A stretch of 64,000 nucleotides of DNA from a virus. Shown here in pieces: positions 6,503 through 14,066 of the stretch. Each line of letters opens with the position of its first letter. Position 1 is the stretch's first letter. The translations under genes were made by a program, and so were the position numbers. The DNA lies in IMG/VR virus record IMGVR_UViG_3300032053_000013, positions 1-64,000 of that record, one strand, 5' to 3'. Under the pieces are notes generated by a model. That model worked only from the letters and a program-made list of their open reading frames with translations. It was not told the origin of the DNA and searched no databases.

Positions 6503-7613
6503 GCGAGTGAAGTCGGTCACACTTTTTTGCGTCGAGGGCGGAAGCAACAAGCAGTACACGGTCTGGATGGAGCGGTCCGGGAACGGATGGCTCGTGAACT
6601 TCCAGTTCGGGCCCGTCGGCGGGTGGGTCCAGGGAGGGGCCAAGACGAAGTCCCCCGTGTCCCGCGCCCAGGCGGAGAAGGTCTACGAGGGTCTCCTCAA
6701 GCAGAAGCGGGCGAAGGGCTACTCCGAGGGCGAGGACGCCCCGGCGTTCTCGCAGCCCGCCGCCAGGGCCGCGGCCCCCGCCCAAAAGGCCGCCGCGAAG
6801 GCGGAGGATGACCCCGGTCTGCGCCCCATGCTCCTGACGTGGGCGGAGGAGAGCGACCTGGGGTGGCTCGTCGGGGACGACGGGTGGGGGGCCCAGGAGA
6901 AGATCAACGGAAAGCGAATCATGATCAAGGTCACCCGCGGGGGAGTGGTGGGGCTGAACAAGCGGGGCCTGCCCTGCCCGATCCCGGAGGCAGTGGCCCG
7001 CGAGATGTCCGGGTTCGTCGGGGAGTTCGACGGGGAGATGGTCGGGGACGTCTACAACGTCTTCGACATGACGATGGACGGTGTCGCCAACGTGGGGACG
7101 AGCGGGTGCGAGTACCGCCACGGGCTGCTCGCCTCGCGGCTGGCGAAGCCGACGAAGCACGTCCGGGTCGTCCCGCTCGTGGTCGGCGCGGACGCGAAGG
7201 GGGTGCTGGTCGAGGGCCTGCGGGCGGGCCGGAAGGAGGGGGTGGTGTTCAAGCGGCTGGACGCGCCCTACGAGGCAGGGCGGCGCCCGAGCCTGGCGAA
7301 GGCCATCGCCGTGAAGGTGAAGTTCTACGCCGAGATCGCGGTCGAGGTCCTGAAGTGGAACGGGGACAAGTCCTCCGTGGAGGTCGCGGCCCTGGACTCC
7401 GGGCGGCTCGTGTCCGTGGGGAAGGTCACGATCCACGACAAGTATGTCGGCCAGGTGGCGCCGGGGGTGGTGGTCCGGGTGAAGTACCTGTACGCGACGG
7501 AGGCCGCGCAACTGTACCAGGCGAACCTGGACCCGACGGACGACGGCTCGGTGGTCGCCGACCAGGTGGCTGCGGACCCGATCGGGAGGCTGAAGTTCGA
7601 GAACAAGGATTGA
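6495..7613 (+). CDS. WGR-domain ATP-dependent DNA ligase
   Basis: GTG 6495 is the start best spaced from AGGAGG at 6483-6488. It overlaps the HNH gene by eight bases. Residues about 8-75 form a WGR domain (YTVWMERSGNGWLVNFQFGP), usually found in PARP-type proteins. Residues 110-372 are an ATP-dependent ligase: motif I EKINGKR with Lys136 as the adenylated residue, GEFDGEMV (176-183), NVFDMTMDG, KEGVVFK (247-253) and VKVKF (273-277). Motif I has Asn where KxDG is usual. It seals nicks during phage replication or repair; the WGR part probably assists DNA binding. Confidence 0.88.
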   Translation: MGERVKSVTLFCVEGGSNKQYTVWMERSGNGWLVNFQFGPVGGWVQGGAKTKSPVSRAQAEKVYEGLLKQKRAKGYSEGEDAPAFSQPAARAAAPAQKAAAKAEDDPGLRPMLLTWAEESDLGWLVGDDGWGAQEKINGKRIMIKVTRGGVVGLNKRGLPCPIPEAVAREMSGFVGEFDGEMVGDVYNVFDMTMDGVANVGTSGCEYRHGLLASRLAKPTKHVRVVPLVVGADAKGVLVEGLRAGRKEGVVFKRLDAPYEAGRRPSLAKAIAVKVKFYAEIAVEVLKWNGDKSSVEVAALDSGRLVSVGKVTIHDKYVGQVAPGVVVRVKYLYATEAAQLYQANLDPTDDGSVVADQVAADPIGRLKFENKD

Positions 7614-7648
7614 CGGGGGTTCCGGCGGAGGGCCGGGGGGAGGGTAGG

Positions 7649-7864
7649 ATGGGGGCGTGGAAGCGGTGCGGGGTGTGCGGGGGCAGGGTGCGGGTCCTCG
7701 CCGTCATGAGACTGGGCGAGGTGGACCTGGACCACGAGGCGTGGTCGTGCCTGAACCCGAGGTGCCAGCGGGTCGAGGTGGTCGGCCGCGGGGCGCGGGG
7801 CCGTGTTGGGGGGGATTTCCATGGCGGGACTGGGGAAGTTCAGGATCGAGGAGAGGTCGCTTGA
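7649..7864 (+). CDS. small zinc-ribbon protein, 71 aa
   Basis: ATG 7649 follows the ligase by 35 bases, with AGGGTAGG just upstream. The protein has RCGVCGGR near the N-terminus and SCLNPRCQ about 25 residues later, the two Cys pairs of a zinc ribbon, then a Gly-rich tail. The tail overlaps the ParB-like gene by 44 bases in another frame and may not be tightly constrained. Function unknown. Confidence 0.5.
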   Translation: MGAWKRCGVCGGRVRVLAVMRLGEVDLDHEAWSCLNPRCQRVEVVGRGARGRVGGDFHGGTGEVQDRGEVA

Positions 7865-8381
7865 CTCCCTCTCCCCGGCGGACTGGAACCCGAGGGAGAT
7901 AGACGACGCGTCCCTCGACGGGCTGGAGAGGTGCATCCTCAGGTACGGGCTCGTCCAGCCGATCGTGTGGAACGAGAGGTCCGGGAGGGTCGTCGGGGGC
8001 CACCAGCGGCTGAAGGTGCTGAGGAGGAACGGGGAGGACAGGACACAGGTCGTGGTCGTGGACCTGTCCGACGACGAGGAGAAGGCCCTGTCCGTCTCGC
8101 TGAACAACGAGATGATCCAGGGCCGGTGGACGGACGGGCTCCAGTCGCTGATCGCGAGCATCCGGGACGGGTCCGCGGTGGAGGGGCTGATGACGGACGA
8201 GCTCGTCGAGTCCCTCGCGGGGTCGGGGGCCGGGGAGGTCGGGCCCCTCGACGCGTCGAGGCCGCCGAGGATGGTGTGGACCGTCGTCGGGGTGCCGGAG
8301 GGCAGGGAGGGGGAGGCGGCGCCGTACGTCGAGGCGATAGCGAGGATCGAGGGGGCCTTCGTGGAGACGGCGAGGCGATGA
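7821..8381 (+). CDS. ParB/sulfiredoxin-fold domain protein
   Basis: ATG 7821 has a G-rich ribosome site and is preferred over GTG 7803. Residues 13-70 form a ParB N-terminal-like domain: WNPREIDDASLDGLERCI, GLVQPIVWN and the key GGHQRL (59-64) where GGHRR is common. In phages such domains often come alone or attached to a DNA methylase. The C-terminal 90 residues are unlike known ParB DNA-binding domains. CTP- or nucleic-acid-related activity is likely but unproven. Its stop overlaps the next start (ATGA). Confidence 0.8.
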   Translation: MAGLGKFRIEERSLDSLSPADWNPREIDDASLDGLERCILRYGLVQPIVWNERSGRVVGGHQRLKVLRRNGEDRTQVVVVDLSDDEEKALSVSLNNEMIQGRWTDGLQSLIASIRDGSAVEGLMTDELVESLAGSGAGEVGPLDASRPPRMVWTVVGVPEGREGEAAPYVEAIARIEGAFVETARR

Positions 8382-9007
8382 CCGCGTGGGACGCCCAGGT
8401 CGAGGTCCGGCGGAGCCTCTTCGGCCGCCACCACGGGTTCGGGCACGTCGTCGTCGTGGACCTGGCCGGGAACTGGCCCGTGTGGGAGAGGCTGTGCGGG
8501 CCGAGGATGAGGTACGTCGGGTACACGGGAGACGACCCGTCCGGGGCCGCGGGGGCGATCCTGGCGGCCGAGAGGGACGTGGACGTCGTGGACGTCGGGG
8601 GGCGCGACCCGTGGGGCCTGTACGCCGACGTCCTCTCCGGGTTCCGGGGGAGGGCGGTGACGGTCTTCATGTCCGTCCCGTCGTCGGCCCTGCGGCTCGA
8701 CGGGGGGATGCCGAGGTACGTCTGGGAGAGGGCGGGGGTCCCGTTCGACTGGGGGAGGTGGAACGGCCCGGCCTTCGACGCGCTCGTCCTGCGCGCCGGG
8801 CTGTCCTACGCCTGGGACCGGGGGTTCTCCGTGGAGGAGGCGGTGGCGGTTAGGTTCTTGGGCAAACCGTTCCCCTGGCGTTACAATCATGTGGGATTGC
8901 GGCTTCGTTCAGAGTGGGGTGAGAATGACGGACAAGGAGACGGCGGTCCTGGAGTTCAAGGCCAGGGAGCAGACGCGGGCGGAGAACCTCCACCCGCTCG
9001 TCCGTGA
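8378..9007 (+). CDS. hypothetical protein, alpha/beta fold, 209 aa
   Basis: ATG 8378 overlaps the ParB-like gene's stop. The protein has a run of predicted strands (HVVVVDLAGNWP, DVDVVDVGGRDPWGLYADVL, RAVTVFMS) that suggests a Rossmann-like core. The DPWG element recalls strand 4 of some methyltransferases, but no SAM-binding glycine loop is clear. The last 30 residues are Gly-rich and overlap the next gene in another frame. It could be a diverged methyltransferase partnered with the ParB-like protein. That is a guess. Confidence 0.6.
   Translation: MTAWDAQVEVRRSLFGRHHGFGHVVVVDLAGNWPVWERLCGPRMRYVGYTGDDPSGAAGAILAAERDVDVVDVGGRDPWGLYADVLSGFRGRAVTVFMSVPSSALRLDGGMPRYVWERAGVPFDWGRWNGPAFDALVLRAGLSYAWDRGFSVEEAVAVRFLGKPFPWRYNHVGLRLRSEWGENDGQGDGGPGVQGQGADAGGEPPPARP
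8858..8887 (+). promoter_or_regulatory. possible promoter before the terminase operon
   Basis: TTGGGC (8858-8863), an 18-nt spacer and TACAAT (8882-8887), inside the end of the gene at 8378. The -10 box is one base off consensus and stands out in GC-rich sequence. The -35 is weak. It is well placed to transcribe the packaging genes starting at 8925. Confidence 0.45.
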
Positions 9008-9341
9008 CCCGGTGCTCCGAAATCTCGTGACGGCGTGGTCCATGTTCCCCGTGGCCTTCGGGGACCCGGCCGGGGCGATGCCGGGGGACGAGAAGGCCCG
9101 GTGGAAGTGGCTCTGGTCGAACGTCCGCTTCGACTCCGAGGACCTCGCCGACATCCTGCGGATCGACTCCCTCAAGGTCGGCAAGCTCGTCAACAGGGCG
9201 GCGGCCTTCCGGCTGATCTACCCCGACGGGACGTCCAGCGCCCTCGCCCTCCAGTTCGTCAGGAACGAGATCCAGAAGGCCGTCTCGAAGAGGGCCGGGC
9301 GGCCGAGGAACGAGGAGGCCGAGGACAGGAAGGAGAAGTGA
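8925..9341 (+). CDS. hypothetical DNA-binding-like protein upstream of terminase, 138 aa
   Basis: ATG 8925 is chosen over ATG 8889 because it follows a GGGGTGAG-like site and avoids a longer overlap. Residues about 69-110 (DLADILRIDSLKVGKLVNRA and onward) resemble a winged or helix-turn-helix segment, and the C-terminus is highly charged (RPRNEEAEDRKEK). Position just before the two terminase genes suggests a role in packaging or its regulation. It might itself be the small terminase, although the next gene is the better candidate. Confidence 0.6.
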   Translation: MTDKETAVLEFKAREQTRAENLHPLVRDPVLRNLVTAWSMFPVAFGDPAGAMPGDEKARWKWLWSNVRFDSEDLADILRIDSLKVGKLVNRAAAFRLIYPDGTSSALALQFVRNEIQKAVSKRAGRPRNEEAEDRKEK

Positions 9342-9342
9342 G

Positions 9343-9846
9343 ATGTACGCGACGAAGCCGTCGACGCAGGAGACCTACGAGCGGAGGATCAAGGTCTTCC
9401 GCATGAAGATGCGGGGCCTGAACCACACCGCGATCGCGAGGGAGCTGAACGTCACCCGCAACGCGATCGTCCGGGACTCGAAGTGGATCAAGGAGCACTT
9501 CACCCAGCTCGCGGCCCAGGCCGACCGCAACACCGAGATGGGGGAGGCGATGGCCCACCTGGAGGAGATCGAGAAGGAGGCCATGTTCAACTACTCCGAG
9601 ACGGAGAACCCGAAGGCGAAGAACGACTTCCTCCTCACCGCCATCACGGCCTGCGAGAAGAGGGTCAAGCTGATGATGGACGCTGGGATCATCTCGAAGG
9701 CGCCGGTGGACCTGAACCTGACGGTCGACCTGTCGAGGATGTCGACGGAGGAGCTCATCCAGCGCAGGCGGGATGTCGTGAACCGCCTCACGCAGGTCGG
9801 CGCGGCGTCCGCCATGGGGGTGACGGGTGAGCCGAACCAAAACTAA
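9343..9846 (+). CDS. terS: terminase small subunit candidate
   Basis: ATG 9343 follows the previous stop by one base. The N-terminus is a clear helix-turn-helix (RRIKVFRMKMRGLNHTAIAR then ELNVTRNAIVRD), followed by a long helical oligomerisation-like region (MAHLEEIEKEAMFNY, ITACEKRVKLMMDA). DNA-binding domain, helical middle, 167-aa length and a 20-base overlap with the large terminase all fit a small subunit, which recognises the packaging site and stimulates the motor. No direct family signature proves it. Confidence 0.7.
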   Translation: MYATKPSTQETYERRIKVFRMKMRGLNHTAIARELNVTRNAIVRDSKWIKEHFTQLAAQADRNTEMGEAMAHLEEIEKEAMFNYSETENPKAKNDFLLTAITACEKRVKLMMDAGIISKAPVDLNLTVDLSRMSTEELIQRRRDVVNRLTQVGAASAMGVTGEPNQN

Positions 9847-12800
9847 GGCGCCGCAGCTGGACATGGCGGCGATGCGGAACGACCTCACCTACCTCGCCCG
9901 CATCGACGCGGAGCTCGACGGGAGGGCCAAGTCCCAGGACCCGAGGTCGTACGGGCTCCCGGACCTCCTGCGCCCCGCGGCCGAGGGGGAGACGGAGGCC
10001 CAGCTCGCCGAGAGGCAGGACCGGGAGATCCGGGACCTGATCGAGAAGAAGCTATGGGTCCTGAAGGACGCGAGGCGGCTCGCGATCAAGCTCTCGCCCC
10101 CGATGGTGGAGTTCATCTCCACGATGTTCTACCGGAGGGCGAACCAGGCGATCCTGTGGAAGGGGCGCGGGTCGGGCGGGACGCTGTGCGCGGCCATCCT
10201 CGTTTGGCTCTGCCTCGTCTACCACCGGATGTCGTTCACCAGCATGGCCGGATCCACTGAACAAGCTAAGCTGATCTACCAGTACACGAAGTCCTTCTGG
10301 GAGTGCTTCCCGGTCCTGTCGGCGTCCCTCCTCGAGGTGGAGCCGCTCATGACCGAGACGCGGCTGAAGAACGGGGTGCTGCTGAAGATCATCTCCGCGT
10401 CGGAGAAGCAGACCCGAGGCAAGCACAACCCTGGGTTCATCGTCGACGAGTCCTGCCAGTCCAGCCAGAACGTCGACTACCTCATCCAGACCGCCATGCA
10501 GGGCGCGATGTCCGAGCCCAACTCGATGGTGGTCGTCCTCTCCACCTTCCACTACCCGATCGGCCTGTTCCAGGAGATCTGGGACTACGCGGAGGAGCGC
10601 GGGTTCAGGCGGTTCAACTGGAACTGCTACGACTCCATGGCGCCATGCTCCGAGGGGATCGTGACGGCGACGCCGGGGGACCCGGAGGCCCTGGAGTTCT
10701 GCCGGACGCAGTGCCCGCTCACCGAGAAGAGGCCGAGCCTCGACCCCGAGGGGAACCAGGTCGGGTGGAGGTACGCCGGGTGCGACGGGAAGGGGAGGCA
10801 CACGCGGGGGTTCCAGAAGAGGGAGAACCTGATCCTCGCGAAGAAGATGAATCGGGGGACGGACGTCTTCGAGAACGAGTACGAGAACAACCGGCCCAAG
10901 TGGATGCGCCCGATCTACGACCCGACCCTCGTCGACGGGATCCTCGTCCCGGAGTCGTGGCCGGTCGTCGCCCCGGTCGACGCGGAGGACCCGGAGGCCG
11001 TGGCGGAGAGCCTGTCCGGGGACAGGAGGTACGAGATCGCGGAGAAGTCCGTGGGGATCGACTGGGGGCTGGAGGGGCAGACGGCCCTCGTCCTGTCGGT
11101 CCTCGTGCGGTTCACGAGGCCGCCGTCGGACCCGAAGAAGGGGCTGCCGGACGGGCCGCCGGTCGACTGGTGCATCGGGGTCCTGGAGTCCGAGTTCCTG
11201 TCGGGCAAGCTCACGTCCGAGGCCATCAAGGTCCTCATGATGTGGCAGGAGATGTACGGGGACAAGGACTTCTTCGTCTACGGCGACGCGAGCCACCCGT
11301 TCAACAACCTGGAGGTGGACCAGGCCGGGTTCAACCTCATGAACGTGCAGTTCGCCAAGTGGAAGGACTACGGGGTGGGGAACTGCGTGAAGTACCTCGT
11401 GACCCCCGGCAAGCTGTTCATCCGGGAGAACCTCCACACGCTCCTGGACCAGATCAAGCGGTACCGCCGGGACAAGTACGGGAAGCCGATCAAGAAGGAC
11501 GACCACGGGCCTGACGCCTTCATGTCCTATCTCGATGCCAAGACGAGAGTTATGACACGCTCGGGGTGGGCACCGGTGGGAAGGCTGGGTGTCGGGGTTG
11601 AAGTTCTGACGCATGCCGGAAGATTTCGTCCGATCGTCAAGTACGAGCCCGCTCTCTACACGAAAGGGAGATGCGTGGAGGTGAACTTCGCCGGGCGAAC
11701 GCATCCTGTTGATGCGCATCGTGTCACCCTTGAGCATCCTTTCCAGATTGAGGATGGTTCATGGGTCGAGGCCGAGAACCTGAAGCCGGGGATGAGGGTC
11801 CAGTGCCTGGCCTCTCGATGCGTCAGGTGCGGGATGAAGATCCTCTGGTCGCGCAAGTTTTGTGACGGGTGCGTCGGGAAGGGGCGAAACGCGAGATGGA
11901 AAAACCCTGGGGAGCGCGAGCGGGTAGAGGCCGAGGGGAAGGCGGAGGTTCTCCGGTCAGAATACGTGACGGGGGTGCGAGACGCTACCACGAACGCAAG
12001 GGCGGCGACAGCGGCTCGTGCCGACATGATCAGGTCGAATCCTGGGGAGAGGGAGAAGGTAAGAGAGCATCTGAGGACAATTCTTCCGTTGGTGAACACG
12101 CCCGAGAAGAGGGGGCGGCAGTCACGTCTGATGAAGATGCTCCACGCACGGGAAGGATTCTTCGATCATCTTCGCACCCCGGAAGGGAGGGAGAGGGCTC
12201 GTCGGCAGGTTATCGCACGGATGATTGCCGATCGTCAGGTCCCCTTCAACTGCCGTTTGAGGCACTTCACCGACATCGAGCGGGAGATGTTCGACTCGTT
12301 CGTGGGGGCGGGATTCGAGCCGGTTCATAATCTTCGGGTTGGACGATGGTTCCTTGATATCGCTCTCCCGGAGTTGATGGTCGCGGTGGAGTGCGACGGG
12401 GGGAACTGGCACAACTCGAAGGAGGCGCGGGAGAGGGACGCCAAGAAGGACGCCTACTTGAGGGGACACGGATGGGAGGTGTTCCGGTTTTCAGGGAAAC
12501 GGATCAAGGACGGCGTAGATGGGTGCCGGGACGAGGTTCTGCGGGTTGTGGCCAACCACGAGGGTCTCTACGAGTTCACCTCGATCGAGGTCGTCTCGGT
12601 GAAGATCGTCGAGATGAAGCGGCCACGGACGGCGTACCACTTCGAGGTGGAGGAGGACAGGAGCTACGTCGCCAGGGGAATCGTGTCCCACAACTGCTCG
12701 ATGCTCCACTACCGGTTCGAGGAGCGGTTTCACGGGGAGGATGCGGGTATCGCGTCGCCGGAGGCTGGCAGGCCGAGGGCGGCCAGGCAGCCCGCCGCCC

Positions 12801-13000
12801 CGCCGGAGGCGCCGCCGCCGTCCGTGGCGTTCGGCGTGTCGCCCCCGGTGAGGTCGCCCGAGTTCGGGGGCGACGCCTTCATGCAGCCGGTCGTCGGGGG
12901 CGGCCTGGTGATGCCGCTGTCGGTCAACCAGGAGCGGTCGCCTATTGACAATGCGGGGAGGTCGAGGAAGACTGGTGGTAAGGGCGTCATCGTCTTCTGA
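9827..13000 (+). CDS. terL: terminase large subunit with in-frame intein (1057 aa precursor)
   Basis: GTG 9827 overlaps the small-subunit gene. The N-terminal ATPase has a Walker-A-like WKGRGSGGT (111-119) and Walker B GFIVDES (203-209). The nuclease part has GIDWGLEG (near 409-416), YGDASHPF and DDHGPDAFMS, whose Asp residues bind metal. The motor pumps DNA through the portal and cuts it. Residues 568-956 are an intein, so the extein product would be 668 aa. The C-extein starts CSMLHYRF and ends with a Pro/Ala-rich tail. The intein's first residue is Tyr, not Cys, Ser or Ala, so normal splicing is in doubt. Confidence 0.93.
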   Translation: MSRTKTKAPQLDMAAMRNDLTYLARIDAELDGRAKSQDPRSYGLPDLLRPAAEGETEAQLAERQDREIRDLIEKKLWVLKDARRLAIKLSPPMVEFISTMFYRRANQAILWKGRGSGGTLCAAILVWLCLVYHRMSFTSMAGSTEQAKLIYQYTKSFWECFPVLSASLLEVEPLMTETRLKNGVLLKIISASEKQTRGKHNPGFIVDESCQSSQNVDYLIQTAMQGAMSEPNSMVVVLSTFHYPIGLFQEIWDYAEERGFRRFNWNCYDSMAPCSEGIVTATPGDPEALEFCRTQCPLTEKRPSLDPEGNQVGWRYAGCDGKGRHTRGFQKRENLILAKKMNRGTDVFENEYENNRPKWMRPIYDPTLVDGILVPESWPVVAPVDAEDPEAVAESLSGDRRYEIAEKSVGIDWGLEGQTALVLSVLVRFTRPPSDPKKGLPDGPPVDWCIGVLESEFLSGKLTSEAIKVLMMWQEMYGDKDFFVYGDASHPFNNLEVDQAGFNLMNVQFAKWKDYGVGNCVKYLVTPGKLFIRENLHTLLDQIKRYRRDKYGKPIKKDDHGPDAFMSYLDAKTRVMTRSGWAPVGRLGVGVEVLTHAGRFRPIVKYEPALYTKGRCVEVNFAGRTHPVDAHRVTLEHPFQIEDGSWVEAENLKPGMRVQCLASRCVRCGMKILWSRKFCDGCVGKGRNARWKNPGERERVEAEGKAEVLRSEYVTGVRDATTNARAATAARADMIRSNPGEREKVREHLRTILPLVNTPEKRGRQSRLMKMLHAREGFFDHLRTPEGRERARRQVIARMIADRQVPFNCRLRHFTDIEREMFDSFVGAGFEPVHNLRVGRWFLDIALPELMVAVECDGGNWHNSKEARERDAKKDAYLRGHGWEVFRFSGKRIKDGVDGCRDEVLRVVANHEGLYEFTSIEVVSVKIVEMKRPRTAYHFEVEEDRSYVARGIVSHNCSMLHYRFEERFHGEDAGIASPEAGRPRAARQPAAPPEAPPPSVAFGVSPPVRSPEFGGDAFMQPVVGGGLVMPLSVNQERSPIDNAGRSRKTGGKGVIVF
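11528..12694 (+). mobile_element. intein with Vsr-like (EDxHD) homing endonuclease in terL
   Basis: The 389-residue intein begins YLDAKTRVMTRSG, matching the CLxxxTxV start of inteins except for Tyr at position 1. Block B is present (HRVTLEHPF, with T and H as TxxH), as is block F/G (AYHFEVEEDRSYVARG, then SHN) with Cys at +1. Between them are a four-Cys zinc element (CVRCGMKI, FCDGC), a basic helical region, and a PD-(D/E)xK domain of Vsr/EDxHD type (FLDIALPEL, AVECDGGNWHNSKEARERD). Codons are softer than the exteins. The endonuclease would spread the intein to empty terL alleles. Confidence 0.88.
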
Positions 13001-13012
13001 AGGAGACCCGAG

Positions 13013-13312
13013 ATGAAGAACGTCTACGTGTCGTTCCCGCAGGTCGGCGTCCCCGGGTCCGAGGCCGAGTTCCTCCAGCCGATCGCCGAGGAGCTGAGCG
13101 CGGCCCTCCAGGGCCCGAAGCCCTTCTCCATGTTCTACCGCGACCAGGTCGGCGCGGTGCGCGCCCTCATCGAGGACGTGGACGACTCCAACGCCGCGGC
13201 CCTCGCGGTCGCCACCGGGGTCTCCTCCGTCACGAGGGGGACCGCCTTCAAGGCCGTCGAGATCGACTCGGCGGGGACGAGGACGGAGCTCGCAGACCCC
13301 GTCATCGTGTAG
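13013..13312 (+). CDS. small hypothetical protein, 99 aa
   Basis: ATG 13013 has GGAGACC upstream and lies 12 bases after terL. It is a compact alpha/beta protein with strands (NVYVSFPQVG, PFSMFYRDQV) and helices (LQPIAEELSAAL, SNAAALAVATG). No known family recognised. Placement immediately after terL and before several probable virion proteins suggests a structural or assembly role, without direct evidence. Confidence 0.7.
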   Translation: MKNVYVSFPQVGVPGSEAEFLQPIAEELSAALQGPKPFSMFYRDQVGAVRALIEDVDDSNAAALAVATGVSSVTRGTAFKAVEIDSAGTRTELADPVIV

Positions 13313-13353
13313 GGACGGCGGTCGAGATGGTCGTTTCCCGACAGGAGGTCCGC

Positions 13354-14055
13354 ATGGCTCCATCGAGGGGCGGGGACGGGCTGTCCGTCCTGAAGTCTGC
13401 CACCGGCGGCCTGCTCAAGTTCAACCCCCACCACGACGCCCACGGCAGGTTCTCCGAGGCCGAGGAAGCCGTCATCAGCACCATGGCGAACGTCCCCGAG
13501 GACGACCTCCGGCAGAGGGACGAGGACTTCATCCACCAGGCCGAGAAGGTCGGGCTCGTCGGGAAGCGCGGCTACTTCCTCAACTACGTCCCCAAGGCCA
13601 ACTGGACGGGGGAGGAGCCGAAGGAGTGGTCGGAGATGAACCGCGAGATCGGGACCCTCGAGGGGAGGGCCAACGCCAACGTCAAGAAGTCCGAGAACAA
13701 GGACTTCTCCCGCGCGGACCAGGTGTTCTTCCTCTCCAGGGCGGCCGTCCACCGCGCCGCCGCCATCCAGATCGCGAAGAGGCGGGACAAGGTCTGGTCC
13801 AAGGCGCCCGCCGCGGAGCCCGCCGCCCCAGCCCCCGCGGCGCCCGAGAAGGACATGGGGGCCAAGGTCAAGATCCCCCGCGCCCTGGCCGAGGAGATGG
13901 CGAGCGCCACGGAGGCGTTCGGCTGGAGCGAGGAGGAGGAGTACAAGCTCGACCCGAAGAAGGTCAAGCAGTTCAAGGTCGGGGCCGTCCGCGACGCGGC
14001 GGCCGCGGGCCTCATCACGCAGGAAGAGGCGGGCGATATCATCGCCGGCCTGTGA
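13354..14055 (+). CDS. hypothetical virion-associated protein, 233 aa
   Basis: ATG 13354 is chosen for AGGAGG seven bases upstream; an in-frame ATG at 13327 lacks this. Residues 21-33 read LKFNPHHDAHGRF, a short motif that recurs near the N-terminus of various phage head-region proteins. The middle is charged and helical, then an Ala/Pro linker (AAEPAAPAPAAPEK), then a C-terminal helical domain ending in AGLITQEEAGDIIAGL. No enzyme motif is seen. Structural or head-associated role is inferred from context. Confidence 0.7.
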   Translation: MAPSRGGDGLSVLKSATGGLLKFNPHHDAHGRFSEAEEAVISTMANVPEDDLRQRDEDFIHQAEKVGLVGKRGYFLNYVPKANWTGEEPKEWSEMNREIGTLEGRANANVKKSENKDFSRADQVFFLSRAAVHRAAAIQIAKRRDKVWSKAPAAEPAAPAPAAPEKDMGAKVKIPRALAEEMASATEAFGWSEEEEYKLDPKKVKQFKVGAVRDAAAAGLITQEEAGDIIAGL

Positions 14056-14066
14056 GGAGCCACTCC

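Noticed and set aside
11528-12697. Class 3 intein to explain the missing Cys1
   Set aside because: Class 3 needs a Cys at the block F position; here that segment reads AYHFEVEEDRS with no Cys, and the residue before HN is Ser, not Thr.
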